Origin: Actinomadura sp. WMMA1423
GTDB taxonomy: Bacteria > Actinomycetota > Actinomycetes > Streptosporangiales > Streptosporangiaceae
Assembly (NCBI RefSeq): GCF_006547145.1
Contig: NZ_CP041244.1
Location: 4,030,001-4,094,000 of the forward strand
Direction of reading: 5' to 3'
Length of the DNA stretch: 64,000 nt
The notes under the pieces are model-generated. The model saw only the letters and a program-made list of their open reading frames with translations, was not told where the DNA came from and made no database searches. A program made the translations under genes and the position numbers. Positions 17,037 to 25,553 of this stretch are shown here, piece by piece. Numbering within the stretch: position 1 is the first letter of the stretch; each line of letters opens with the position of its first letter.

Positions 17037-17652
17037 CGATGACTCCGAGCCGGACCAGCAGCGTCAGGAAGGCGTAGGCGTACGGAGAGTCGGCGGTCCG
17101 CGCGGCGACCCGCCGCCAGTCCACCTGCTCGCGCAGCGCGCGGCTCACGTGCAGGAAGCCGCTGAACTCGCAGGCCGTCTCGGTGAACGCCAGCAGCCGC
17201 ATGACCACCAGGTCGGTGGCGGGCAGCACCGGCATGAACACCGCCTCGACCGACATCTCCTCGGCCCGGCCGAGCAGCGCGTCGTCCACCGGGCGGCCGG
17301 ACGGGGTGTGGATGAGGTCGATGAGGTGCTCGCCGTCGTAGACCTTCTCCAGCCAGTTCTCCGGGCACTCCACGTGGGTCATTCCGGCGGCCGTGAGCGC
17401 GTCCACGGCCGCCCCCACGTCCCCTTCCCGGACGACGAAGTCGACGTCGTGCGTCGACACCGCCGCGCCCTGCGCGTACGCGGCGAACCCGCCCGCCAGC
17501 GCGTATCCGACATCCGCCTCGCGGAGGGCCGCCGCGGCGCGTTTCAGCGTCGCCGGCAGGCCGTCCGCCGCCTCGCCGGAGCCCGGCTCCGGCCTCACCG
17601 AGCCGCGCGGCGCGGCTTGCGGCTGTGTCCGCACGTCCTCCACCACATGCAC
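17020..17652 (-). CDS. Nucleotidyltransferase-fold protein
   Basis: A 210-aa protein with a minimal nucleotidyltransferase fold: YALAGGFAAYAQGAAVSTHDVDFVV gives the GG and DxD metal site (HDVDF), followed by an EKVYDGEHLIDLIHTPSGRPV strand with an acidic third position and a helical C-terminus. Such proteins often act on aminoglycosides, tRNA or proteins, or as antitoxin-like NTases; the target is not evident. Its end (EEDVL) is encoded by the 17-bp repeat array. Confidence 0.82.
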   Translation of the reverse strand: MHVVEDVRTQPQAAPRGSVRPEPGSGEAADGLPATLKRAAAALREADVGYALAGGFAAYAQGAAVSTHDVDFVVREGDVGAAVDALTAAGMTHVECPENWLEKVYDGEHLIDLIHTPSGRPVDDALLGRAEEMSVEAVFMPVLPATDLVVMRLLAFTETACEFSGFLHVSRALREQVDWRRVAARTADSPYAYAFLTLLVRLGVIEEDVL

Positions 17653-17712
17653 TCCCGCTCACTAGGGGTCGCCGTGGCGGTACCCGTGGACGGGCGTGTC
17701 ATGCCCGCGCCC

Positions 17713-19086
17713 TCATTCCGCGAGGCGGTAGGCGGCGGGGGGTGTGGGCGTCGTGCCGAAGCAGGTGGCCACGGGGTCCTCGACCGAGCACCAGCCGGGC
17801 TTGCGCACCGGCACGTATCCGGCGGGGACGCCCCGGTTCGCGATGATCGACCGGTAGGTCGGGACGCCGTCGGTCGGACGGCGCGCGAGGGACGGGTCGG
17901 TCAGCGCGTCCACCGTGTAGAGGCCGAACCGCGGCCGGTAGCTGCCCCACTCGTAGTTGTCGGTGAGGCTCCAGTAGTTGTAGCCCATCATCTTCACGCC
18001 GTCGGCCATCGCGCGCTGGATCCAGTAGATGTGGTCGCGCAGGTGGTCGGAGCGCGTGTAGCCGTCCTGGCGCGGCTTGCCGTTGTCGGTCGACATGCCG
18101 TTCTCGACGATGTAGATGGGCAGCTTCGGCAGCCGCCGCTGGTAGTTCTTGAGGACGTAGTACAGGCCCTCCGGCTCGGGGTCGATCTTCCAGAACTCGC
18201 CCATCAGCGCATAGGCCGCGGTCCCGTTCTGCAGGTTGGCGCCGTAGTAGTAGTCGATGCCGATGAAGTCGAGCTTGTCGGTCGCGTCGTTGAACAGGGC
18301 CGCGTCGAAGATGCCGTTGACGGGGGACCCGTAGGCGACGTTGCTCGACACCGGGGCGCCCGGGTCGACCGCGTGGATCATGTCGTAGGCGGCGCGGTGC
18401 GTCCTGATGAGGGCGTCGCGCATCTTCAGCATCTGCCCGAGGTCCATCGGACGGGCAGCCAGTTCCTTGTAGATGTAGGAACTCGCCTCGTTGAACGTGA
18501 TCCAGACGACGCCCTGGCCCTTGTACCTGTCCACGATGAAGCGGGCGTTGCGGAGCCAGTCCTCCTGCGTCCGGGGGTTGTCCCAGGCGCCCTGGTCGGC
18601 CACCCAGCCCGGGTAGACCCAGTGGTCGAGCGTCAGCATCGGGCGCATCCCGTCCGCCTTGATCCGGCGGACGAGGTCGTCGTAGTAGGCGAGCGCCTCG
18701 GGATCGCGCTGACCGCGGCGCGGCTCTACGCGGGCCCACTCGATGGACGTCCGGAAGACGTTGGCGCCGAGGCCCTGGGCGAGCTTCAGGTCGCCGGGGT
18801 AGCGGTTCCGGAAGTCGACGGAGTTCCCGTACGGGTCGGTGACGCCGGAGGCCTTGCGGTCGGCGTACCTCGTCCAGTTGCTGTCGGGGAACGAGCCTTC
18901 GCTCTGGAAGCCGGACGTGGCGACGCCCCACATGAAGCCGGGCGGGAACTTGGCGGTGGCGGGGGCGGTGGGGGGTGCGGCGGGGGACGCGGTGGCGGGG
19001 GACGCGGCGGTCAGCGCGAGGGCGACCGACAGGGTGAGGGCCGAGAGGAGATGGGCGGGGCGTGCTCTGCGGGACCTGCCGGACAC
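17713..19086 (-). CDS. Secreted glycoside hydrolase family 1 enzyme (beta-glucosidase-like)
   Basis: A 457-aa GH1 enzyme. A Sec signal peptide (HLLSALTLSVALALTAASPATAS) precedes the barrel, which starts PPGFMWGVATSGFQSEG. The acid/base Glu200 is in TFNEASSY and the nucleophile Glu328 in YIVENGMS; the conserved WSLTDNYEWGSYRPRFGLYTVD loop is intact. It should cleave beta-linked glucosides or similar glycans outside the cell. Most bacterial GH1 enzymes are cytoplasmic, so the signal peptide is notable. The C-terminus carries two Cys (GWCSVEDPVATCFG) that could form a disulfide. Confidence 0.92.
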   Translation of the reverse strand: MSGRSRRARPAHLLSALTLSVALALTAASPATASPAAPPTAPATAKFPPGFMWGVATSGFQSEGSFPDSNWTRYADRKASGVTDPYGNSVDFRNRYPGDLKLAQGLGANVFRTSIEWARVEPRRGQRDPEALAYYDDLVRRIKADGMRPMLTLDHWVYPGWVADQGAWDNPRTQEDWLRNARFIVDRYKGQGVVWITFNEASSYIYKELAARPMDLGQMLKMRDALIRTHRAAYDMIHAVDPGAPVSSNVAYGSPVNGIFDAALFNDATDKLDFIGIDYYYGANLQNGTAAYALMGEFWKIDPEPEGLYYVLKNYQRRLPKLPIYIVENGMSTDNGKPRQDGYTRSDHLRDHIYWIQRAMADGVKMMGYNYWSLTDNYEWGSYRPRFGLYTVDALTDPSLARRPTDGVPTYRSIIANRGVPAGYVPVRKPGWCSVEDPVATCFGTTPTPPAAYRLAE

Positions 19087-19324
19087 GGGGCTCCCTCCGG
19101 GGGCGGGACATGAATCTCCTTCGCATCACAGGTGCCGCACGGGCCCCCGTCAATGGCCGGACACGGCCAGATCCGGCAACCCCGCGGCACTCCCGGCAGT
19201 GCCGCGAATCACAGATCAATTAAGGAATCGCCAATTACTTGGCGGCCTGTGACTCACCTCACAATTCATGAAAGGCATCATTTACCGTCGCTGGCAGGGC
19301 GCTGGACCGCAGTCTCAAACGGAC

Positions 19325-19351
19325 CGCCGCCACCACGGGATGGTGGCGGCG
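19325..19351. terminator. GC hairpin in the intergenic region before the NlpC/P60 gene
   Basis: Perfect 11-bp arms (CGCCGCCACCA and TGGTGGCGGCG) around a 5-base loop. No U-run follows on either strand, so it could be an attenuator or structural element rather than a classic terminator. The surrounding 19087-19535 stretch holds no gene; near 19215-19290 it is AT-richer, as expected for promoters. Confidence 0.45.
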
Positions 19352-19527
19352 CGGTTTGCCGGACCTGCCGGGCACTGGCTAGCTTCCTGCTCGGTTCATG
19401 CGGCAATCTGGCCGCGAGGAATAACAGAACACGCACCCCGACGCGCGGCGGCGGCGCGCCCGGCCACCTGTGGGGAGGCCGGCGCGGACCCCCAGGTCGT
19501 CCCTCCCAGGGACCTCGCCCGGAAGCC

Positions 19528-19690
19528 GTCGTCGGACGCCGAATCCGTGCAGTCGAGAGGCACGGAACCGGAAGCGGCCACCATTCCCAGCGTTCTCCGC
19601 CAATGACGCTGCGAAATCGGTCGCGGTATCCCGAACCCACCGATAAATCCGGTGGGGTGACGGCTGCCCGGTAGGCATCGACCGCGAAGT
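19528..19690 (+). promoter_or_regulatory. Candidate ydaO-type c-di-AMP riboswitch
   Basis: Matches to the known ydaO consensus appear in the right order. GCCGAATCC (19538-19546) is followed by a small hairpin (GTGC/GCAC) and GGAACCG. Further on come CCCGAACCC (19630-19638) and GTAGGCATCGAC (19671-19682), which resemble the conserved 3' end. The ends pair as a P1 stem (GTCG…GCC with GGC…CGAC). The central GGGUGAAUC and UAGGG motifs are divergent or missing, so this is tentative. In actinomycetes this riboswitch class controls cell-wall hydrolase genes, and an NlpC/P60 gene follows 20 bases later. Confidence 0.5.
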
Positions 19691-19701
19691 CTGGAGACAT
19701 T

Positions 19702-20334
19702 CTGCATACCCCTCGAAACCCCCTGAAGGCCGGACTGACCGTGGGCGGGCTCGTGCTGACCACGACCTCCGCGCTCGGCGCGTCCGTCCTGGTGGCCGGC
19801 CCCGCGTCGGCCACTACCCAGCGGGCGACGCGCGCGGCGGCACCGGCCGCGCCGGCGACCACCACGCTGACCGGCACCACGCTGACCAGCACCACGCTGA
19901 CCAGCACCACGCTGACCAGCACTGCGGTGACCAGCAAGGTCAGCGCCAAGCAGGCCCGGATCGCCAAGCAGAGGAAGCGCGCGAACTACGCCGTGAAGTA
20001 CGCGGCGAAGCAGATCGGCGACCCCTACCGCTACGGCGGCACCGGCCCCGGCTCGTGGGACTGCTCGGGGCTCGCCGGAGGATCCTGGCGCAAGGCCGGG
20101 GTGAAGCTCCCCCGGACCACCCAGCAGATCTACAAGGCCGTCCACAAGAAGGTGTCCTGGAAGGGCGCCGTCAAGGGTGACCTGCTGTTCTTCTACGGCG
20201 GCAGGACCCACATGGGGATCTACGTCGGCCACGGCTACATGATCCACGCGCCGAGCTCCGGCAAGCGCGTCAAGAAGATCAAGCTGAACGGCTACTACAA
20301 GCGCAACTTCCACGGCGCGGTCCGGCCCGGCTGA
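19702..20334 (+). CDS. Secreted NlpC/P60 peptidoglycan hydrolase with non-standard start
   Basis: An NlpC/P60 cysteine peptidase, expected to cut peptide cross-links in peptidoglycan. The catalytic Cys is in SWDCSGLAGG, His in RTHMGIYVG, and a third polar residue in YMIHAPSS. No ATG, GTG or TTG occurs in frame between the stop at 19672 and a GTG at 19741. Starting at 19741 leaves a signal peptide with no basic residue. Starting at CTG 19702 (5 bases after GGAG) or ATT 19699 adds HTPRNPLKAGLT, which supplies Arg and Lys, so I place the start there. A TLTST linker encoded by 15-bp repeats (about 19861-19935) precedes the enzyme domain. Confidence 0.82.
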   Translation: MHTPRNPLKAGLTVGGLVLTTTSALGASVLVAGPASATTQRATRAAAPAAPATTTLTGTTLTSTTLTSTTLTSTAVTSKVSAKQARIAKQRKRANYAVKYAAKQIGDPYRYGGTGPGSWDCSGLAGGSWRKAGVKLPRTTQQIYKAVHKKVSWKGAVKGDLLFFYGGRTHMGIYVGHGYMIHAPSSGKRVKKIKLNGYYKRNFHGAVRPG

Positions 20335-20427
20335 TCGGCCGGTCCGCCGCCCCGGCCCCGTCTCGGGGACCGGTGCGCCGCCGCGGTGTGAACCCCCGCC
20401 TTCCCGCCGCGGCGGCGGACGCGTAAA

Positions 20428-20457
20428 GGACCCCGGCACCCCCCGGTGCCGGGGTCC
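20428..20457. terminator. Strong hairpin terminator between convergent genes
   Basis: A 13-bp perfect stem (GGACCCCGGCACC/GGTGCCGGGGTCC) with a CCCC loop. Read leftward it is followed by TTTACG, so it suits the leftward old yellow enzyme gene best, but may also stop the rightward NlpC/P60 transcript. Confidence 0.75.
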
Positions 20458-20500
20458 TCGCGCGTTCGGCCCTCGCGCGTTCGGCCCTCGCGGGTTCGGG
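20456..20500. repeat. Three 15-bp tandem repeats
   Basis: CCTCGCGCGTTCGGC at 20456-20470, an exact copy at 20471-20485 and a third with two changes at 20486-20500. They lie just past the stop codon of the leftward oxidoreductase gene and begin within the terminator stem. Confidence 0.75.
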
Positions 20501-20509
20501 CTCTGGGGG

Positions 20510-21583
20510 TCAGGCGAGGACGGGGTAGTCGGTGTAGCCGTGCCGGTCGCCGCCGTAGAAGGTCGCAGGGTCGGCCTCGTTGTACGGGCCGCCGACCCTG
20601 ATGCGGGCGGGCAGGTCCGGGTTCGACAGCCAGAGCCGCCCGAACGCCACCGCGTCCGCGAGGCCCTCCCGCAGCGCGTCGACGCCGGCCTCCGGCGTCC
20701 CCGAAGCCGGCCCGGGCAGCGGGTGCGGGTTGAGGATCAGCGTCCCCGGCCACTCGCCGCGGATCCGCCGGGTCTGCTCCCGGTCGTGCTCCATGACGTG
20801 CAGGTATGCGAGCCCCAGCGGCGCCAGGCCCGCGACCAGCGCCGAGTACAGCTCCGGCGTGTCGCTCTCGCTCACGCCGCCCGCGGTCGTGCCGGGCGAG
20901 ACGCGGAAGCCGACCCGCTCCGGGCCGATCGCCCCGGCGACCGCCCGCGCGACCTCGATCCCGAACCTGGCGCGGTTCTCGGCCGTCCCGCCGTACTCGT
21001 CCGTCCGCCGGTTGCTGCCGTCCGCGAGGAACTGGTTGATCAGGTACCCGTTGGCGCCGTGCAGCTCCACCCCGTCGAATCCGGCCTCGGCGGCGTTGCG
21101 GGCCGCGTCCGCGAACTCCTCGAGGGCCTGCGCGATGTCCTCCCGGGTCATCTCGCGAGGCACGGGGTGGTCGAGCATCCCGTCCGGGGTGAACAGCCGC
21201 TCCCCGGTCGCGATCGGCGAGGGCCCCAGCGGCAGCCCGCCGTCCGGGTACAGGACGGGGTGCCCGACCCTGCCGGCATGCATGAGCTGGGCGAAGATGC
21301 GGCCCCCCTCGGCGTGCACGGCGTCCGTCACCGCCCGCCACGCCGCCACCTGCTCCTCCGAGTGCAGCCCGGGGGTGTCGACGTACCCCTGCCCCCGAAC
21401 GCTCGGCTGCGTCCCCTCGGTGACGATCAACCCGGCGGCGGCCCGCTGCGCGTAGTACTCGGCGGTCAGCGGGGTCGCCAGGCCGCCCGCCGCGGCCCGG
21501 CTGCGGGTCATCGGCGCCATCACCAGCCGGTTGGGCAGATCCAGCTTCCCGACCCGCAGCGGCTCGAACAGTTCGTCCATCAC
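20510..21583 (-). CDS. Old yellow enzyme family alkene reductase
   Basis: A 357-aa FMN-dependent oxidoreductase (MDELFEPLRVGKLDLPNRLVMAPMTRSRA). It reduces activated C=C bonds of enones or similar electrophiles with NAD(P)H. Key family stretches: AQLMHAGRVGHP, GFDGVELHGANGYLINQFL with the substrate-binding His and Asn, and NRRTDEYGGTAENRARFGIEV. It is intact and of normal length. It is divergent from the LAL regulator gene (111-bp gap), which may control it. Confidence 0.93.
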   Translation of the reverse strand: MMDELFEPLRVGKLDLPNRLVMAPMTRSRAAAGGLATPLTAEYYAQRAAAGLIVTEGTQPSVRGQGYVDTPGLHSEEQVAAWRAVTDAVHAEGGRIFAQLMHAGRVGHPVLYPDGGLPLGPSPIATGERLFTPDGMLDHPVPREMTREDIAQALEEFADAARNAAEAGFDGVELHGANGYLINQFLADGSNRRTDEYGGTAENRARFGIEVARAVAGAIGPERVGFRVSPGTTAGGVSESDTPELYSALVAGLAPLGLAYLHVMEHDREQTRRIRGEWPGTLILNPHPLPGPASGTPEAGVDALREGLADAVAFGRLWLSNPDLPARIRVGGPYNEADPATFYGGDRHGYTDYPVLA

Positions 21584-21694
21584 GTCCTCCTAGCGATCAG
21601 CGGCGGCATTGTTCGCACTGGTCATGACGCTAGGAGCCCGGAGGTGCGGGGCGAATCCGTACAGTTTCGGTAGTGGGCCCCGTAGTTTGGAGAC

Positions 21695-24418
21695 GTGCTC
21701 TACGGGCGGAGAACCGAACAGGAGCGGATCGCCGCGCTCGTCGCCGCCGCGCGCGACCGGCGGCGCAGCGGCGCCCTCGTGCTGCGCGGCGAGGCGGGCA
21801 TCGGCAAGTCCGCGCTGCTCGACGGTGCCGCGGCGCTCCTTCCCCAGGACGGGACCGGCGCGCGCGTGCTCCGGGTCGTCGGGATCGAGGCGGAGACGGG
21901 CATCGCCTTCGCCGGCCTCAACCAGCTGCTCTGGCCCGTCCGCGACCGGGTCGACGCGCTGCCCGCCCCGCAGGCGTCCCCGCTCTGCATCGCGTTGGGA
22001 CGTGAGAGCCCCGCTTCGGGCGGCACCGACCCCGTCCAGGACCGCTTCACCATCGGCCTGGCCGTGCTCACGCTCCTCGCCGACATCGCCGATCAGGACG
22101 GTCCGGTGCTGTGCCTGGTCGACGACGCCCACTGGCTCGACACCGCGACGCAGGAGACGCTCCTGTTCGCGGCCAGACGGCTCGGCGCCGAAGGGGTGGT
22201 GATGCTGTTCGCCACCAGGGACGAGGCGTTCACCGGCACGGGGCTGCCGGAACTGGTCGTGGGCAGGCTGGAGCGCGACGACGCCGAGCGGGTCCTCGCC
22301 GACCGCCGCCTGTCGCCTTCCGCCCGCGAGCGCGTCCTGCTTGAATCGGCCGGGAACCCCCTCGCGCTGCTGGAGTTCGCCGCGACCGGGGACGAGGCGC
22401 CGGACGGCCCGCACCCGCTCCCGGTCACCGACCGTGTCATCGCGTCCTTCCAGTCCCGGATCGGCGGGCTCACCGACAGCGCGCGGCTGATGCTGCTGGT
22501 GGCCGCGGCCGAGGGCCGCGGGCACATGCCGAGCATGCTCGCCGCCGCCGGCGCGCTCGGCGTCGGGCTCGACGACCTCGCGGAGGCCGAGCGCGCCAGG
22601 CTGGTCGAGGTGACCGGGCGGACGGTCGCCTTCCGCCACCCGCTCATCCGGGCCGCCGCCTACCAGGGCGCGCCCGCCGCGCGGCGCCTCACCGTCCACC
22701 GGGCGCTCGCCGACGCGGCCGACGACCCCGGCTGCCGCGCCCGGCACCGGGCCGCCGCCGCGCTCGCCCCGGACGAGGACGTCGCGGCCGACGTCGCCGC
22801 CGCCGCCGGACGCGCCCGCGACCGTGCCGCGTACGGGTCCGCCGCCGCCCTGTACCGGCAGGCCGCGGAGCTGTCGCCGGATCCCGCCGCGCGCGCCTCC
22901 CGGTTCGGCGCCGCGGCCGCCGCGAGCCTGCGGGCCGGGCGGCCCGACCAGGCCGGCGACCTCGCCGCGCGGGCCGCGAAGCTCACCGCCGACCCGGCCG
23001 GGCACGCGCGGCTCGGACGCGTCCTCGCCGCCGTCGAGTACGAGCGCGGTGACCCCCGCCTCGCCGCCCGCATGCTGGTCGAGCACGCGTCCCGCGCGGC
23101 GGCCGCCGACCGTCCCGCGATGCTCCGCGCCGCCGCCGGCTACGCCTGGACGGCCGGGGAGGCGCCCGCCCTGCACCGCGCGGCCGCGCTGCTTCCCGGC
23201 GAGGAGGCGCTGCGCGGCCTCGCCCTGCTGGCGGACGGCGACCACGCCCAGGGCCTGCCGCTGCTCGCCGGGGTGGTCGCCGAGGCCCGCGCCGGCGCGC
23301 TCGGCGCGGCCGGGAGCGCGGGCGGCCTCGGTCAGGCCGACGACGGAGACGGCGTCGAAGCGGCCCGTCTCGCCCTGATCCTGGGCGACGACGAGGCCGC
23401 CCTCGACCTGGCCGCCATCGAGGTCGCCCGCCTCCGGGGGCAGGGCCTCATCGGTGCGCTCCCGGCCGCCCTGCGGACGCTGGCGCAGGCCCAGCTCGCG
23501 GCGGGACTGCACACCGACGCCGAGTCCACCGCGTCCGAGGCCGTGGCGCTCGCCCGCGACACCGGCCTGCCGGACGCGGAGGGACGGTTCGGCGCCGTCC
23601 TGGCCCGGGCCGCGGCGATCGAGGGCGACGAGGTCCGGCTGCGCGAGCTGGCCATCATGGCCCCCGTTCCGGACGCGCGGCCGCTCGCCGCCGCGCGCGG
23701 CCTGCTCCACCTCGGCCTCGGCCGCCACGACGACGCGCTGCGCGGCCTGGACACCGACCGCCGACCCCGCAGGTCCGGCGCGGACGACATGCTCTCCGCG
23801 GCCGACCTGGTCGAGGCGGCCGTCCGCGCGGGACGTCCGGAACGGGCCCGCGCCGCGTACGAGGAGCTGTCCGCCTGGGCCGAGACGAGCAAGCAGCCGT
23901 GGGCCCTGGCCGTCGCGCTCCGGTGCGAGGCGCTCCTCGACGACGCCGAGGAGCCGTTCGTCCAGGCCGTGCGGCTCCACGACCGGTCGACGCGCCCGTT
24001 CGAGCGGGCGCGCACGGAACTCCTCTACGGCGAATGGCTGCGCCGCACCCGGCGACGGTCGGACGCCCGGGCCCCGCTCCGCTCCGCCGCCGAGATCTTC
24101 GAGCGGCTCCGTGCCGCCCCCTGGCTCGACCGCGCGCTCGCCGAACTACGGGCCACCGGCGAGGCCGGCACGGCGTCGGCACCGGCGGCCCCCGACCTGT
24201 TGGACCGCCTCACCTCGCAGGAACTCCAGGTCGTCCGGCTCGCGGCGGAGGGGACGAGCAGCCGCGACATCGCGGCCCAGCTGTTCCTCAGCCCCCGCAC
24301 GGTCGAGTACCACCTCTACAAGGCGTATCCCAAGCTGGGGATCTCCTCGCGCAAGGAGCTGTCCCGCCTCATCCCGGAGCCCGCCACCTCGGGGGCCCCG
24401 CAGTGGACGCCGCCCTAG
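21695..24418 (+). CDS. LAL-family (LuxR with AAA domain) transcriptional regulator
   Basis: A 907-aa regulator starting with GTG. Residues 1-150 hold a P-loop ATPase (Walker A RGEAGIGKSA at 31-40; Walker B near VLCLVDDAHWLD). The middle is helical and TPR-like, and the C-terminus is a LuxR helix-turn-helix (LDRLTSQELQVVRLAAEGTSSRDIAAQLFLSPRTVEYHLYKAYPKLGISSRKEL). LAL proteins are large ATP-responsive activators of catabolic or antibiotic genes. KAYPKLGI replaces the usual HxxKLGI, a small variation. Confidence 0.92.
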   Translation: MLYGRRTEQERIAALVAAARDRRRSGALVLRGEAGIGKSALLDGAAALLPQDGTGARVLRVVGIEAETGIAFAGLNQLLWPVRDRVDALPAPQASPLCIALGRESPASGGTDPVQDRFTIGLAVLTLLADIADQDGPVLCLVDDAHWLDTATQETLLFAARRLGAEGVVMLFATRDEAFTGTGLPELVVGRLERDDAERVLADRRLSPSARERVLLESAGNPLALLEFAATGDEAPDGPHPLPVTDRVIASFQSRIGGLTDSARLMLLVAAAEGRGHMPSMLAAAGALGVGLDDLAEAERARLVEVTGRTVAFRHPLIRAAAYQGAPAARRLTVHRALADAADDPGCRARHRAAAALAPDEDVAADVAAAAGRARDRAAYGSAAALYRQAAELSPDPAARASRFGAAAAASLRAGRPDQAGDLAARAAKLTADPAGHARLGRVLAAVEYERGDPRLAARMLVEHASRAAAADRPAMLRAAAGYAWTAGEAPALHRAAALLPGEEALRGLALLADGDHAQGLPLLAGVVAEARAGALGAAGSAGGLGQADDGDGVEAARLALILGDDEAALDLAAIEVARLRGQGLIGALPAALRTLAQAQLAAGLHTDAESTASEAVALARDTGLPDAEGRFGAVLARAAAIEGDEVRLRELAIMAPVPDARPLAAARGLLHLGLGRHDDALRGLDTDRRPRRSGADDMLSAADLVEAAVRAGRPERARAAYEELSAWAETSKQPWALAVALRCEALLDDAEEPFVQAVRLHDRSTRPFERARTELLYGEWLRRTRRRSDARAPLRSAAEIFERLRAAPWLDRALAELRATGEAGTASAPAAPDLLDRLTSQELQVVRLAAEGTSSRDIAAQLFLSPRTVEYHLYKAYPKLGISSRKELSRLIPEPATSGAPQWTPP

Positions 24419-24439
24419 ACGCCGCCCACTGCCTGCCCG

Positions 24440-25129
24440 TTACGTGACGGGAAGGGTCCTCGCGAGGAACTCCTCGGTGAGCCGCCAAGCGCGCGCGGCA
24501 GGCTCCGGCTGGTAGAACATCGGCGCCTTGCGGTTGTGGAACGCATGGCCCCCGTCCTCCTGGACGTGGATCTCCATGTGGTCCTTCTGCCCTACGGCCT
24601 GCTCCACCTTGGCGACGTCCTCACGGGAGATGTAGGCGTCGTCACCGCCGAAGTGGAACTGCGTTGGGGCCTGGATGGCGTCCAGCTGATCCAGCATGCC
24701 CGGCACACCCGACCCGTAGAACGAGACAACGGAATCGGCCTCGGCGTTGGCCGCCACCAGGTATGCGAGCGTCCCGCCGAAGCAGAACCCCAGGACCCCC
24801 ACCTTGCCCACCTCTGGCAGCCCCTTGAGGACCCCCAGAGCCGCCACCGCGTCCGGCACGCCCTTCCCCCAGTCGAACTGGGAGACCATCGACATCCCCT
24901 TGGGCAGGGCCTCTTCGTTGTGCGCGGTCGTCCAGTTCGGCTCGATCCGCCAGAACATGTCGGGAGCCGCCACGACGTAACCCAGCGCGACCAGGTCCTC
25001 GGCGACCGCCTCCATGTATTCGCCCACACCGAAGATCTCCTGGAGGAGCAGGACACCGGGCCCGCGCGTCCCCCAGACCCGCAGGTCGAACTCACCGTCC
25101 GGAACGACGACCTTCTCGATATGCGTCAT
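24440..25129 (-). CDS. Dienelactone hydrolase family protein
   Basis: A 229-aa alpha/beta hydrolase of the dienelactone hydrolase family, which open lactone rings in aromatic degradation or act as general carboxylesterases. The triad is visible as Cys116 (GFCFGG), Asp163/164 (FGGDDAYI) and His195 (DGGHAFHN), with Glu31 in LLLQEIFGV as in true dienelactone hydrolases. ATG 25129 is the natural start. It ends 21 bp from the convergent LAL gene and directly follows the thioesterase gene. Confidence 0.9.
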   Translation of the reverse strand: MTHIEKVVVPDGEFDLRVWGTRGPGVLLLQEIFGVGEYMEAVAEDLVALGYVVAAPDMFWRIEPNWTTAHNEEALPKGMSMVSQFDWGKGVPDAVAALGVLKGLPEVGKVGVLGFCFGGTLAYLVAANAEADSVVSFYGSGVPGMLDQLDAIQAPTQFHFGGDDAYISREDVAKVEQAVGQKDHMEIHVQEDGGHAFHNRKAPMFYQPEPAARAWRLTEEFLARTLPVT

Positions 25130-25130
25130 G

Positions 25131-25529
25131 TCAGCCGATGATGGCGTAAACCGCGCTGGCATGCGCGACGGTCCGGCCGTCGGCCGTCATGTCGATCTCC
25201 GCGAACGCCATCGTCCGGCCCAGCTTCGACAGCTCGGCGTGGACGAGCACGTCCCGTCCGGTCACCGGCCGCTGGAACGTCGTGCTCAGCTGCACCGTCG
25301 TCATCGGCACGAAGCCGCCCTTGGCCCCCGACACCGCCAGCACCACCGCCGTGTCGGCGGCCGCCATCAGCGCCTGCCCCGACAGCGCGCCGCCCTCCCT
25401 GGCGAGCCGGTCGGACCAGGGCAGCCGCAGCACCGCCGTCCCCTCCCCCACCTCCTCGGGGACGAGGCCCAGATCGAGCACCCAGGGCGCGAAGTTGTCA
25501 CGGAGGATCTCTTCAGGCTTCAACGTCAC
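25131..25529 (-). CDS. PaaI-type hotdog thioesterase
   Basis: A 132-aa hotdog-fold thioesterase starting with GTG (VTLKPEEILRDNFAPWVLDLG). The family segment GGALSGQALMAAADTAVVLAVS carries the catalytic-site region, followed by TTVQLSTTFQRPVTGRDVLVHAELSKLGRTMAFAEIDM. It should hydrolyse an acyl-CoA thioester. One base separates it from the downstream dienelactone hydrolase gene, so they form an operon. It is divergent from the P450 with 24 bp between starts. Confidence 0.88.
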   Translation of the reverse strand: MTLKPEEILRDNFAPWVLDLGLVPEEVGEGTAVLRLPWSDRLAREGGALSGQALMAAADTAVVLAVSGAKGGFVPMTTVQLSTTFQRPVTGRDVLVHAELSKLGRTMAFAEIDMTADGRTVAHASAVYAIIG

Positions 25530-25553
25530 CCCGTCATGATGCACGCTGAGGGC

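Noticed and set aside
20456..20500. The 15-bp repeats considered as a CRISPR array
   Set aside because: The copies are directly adjacent with no spacers, so this is a short tandem repeat.
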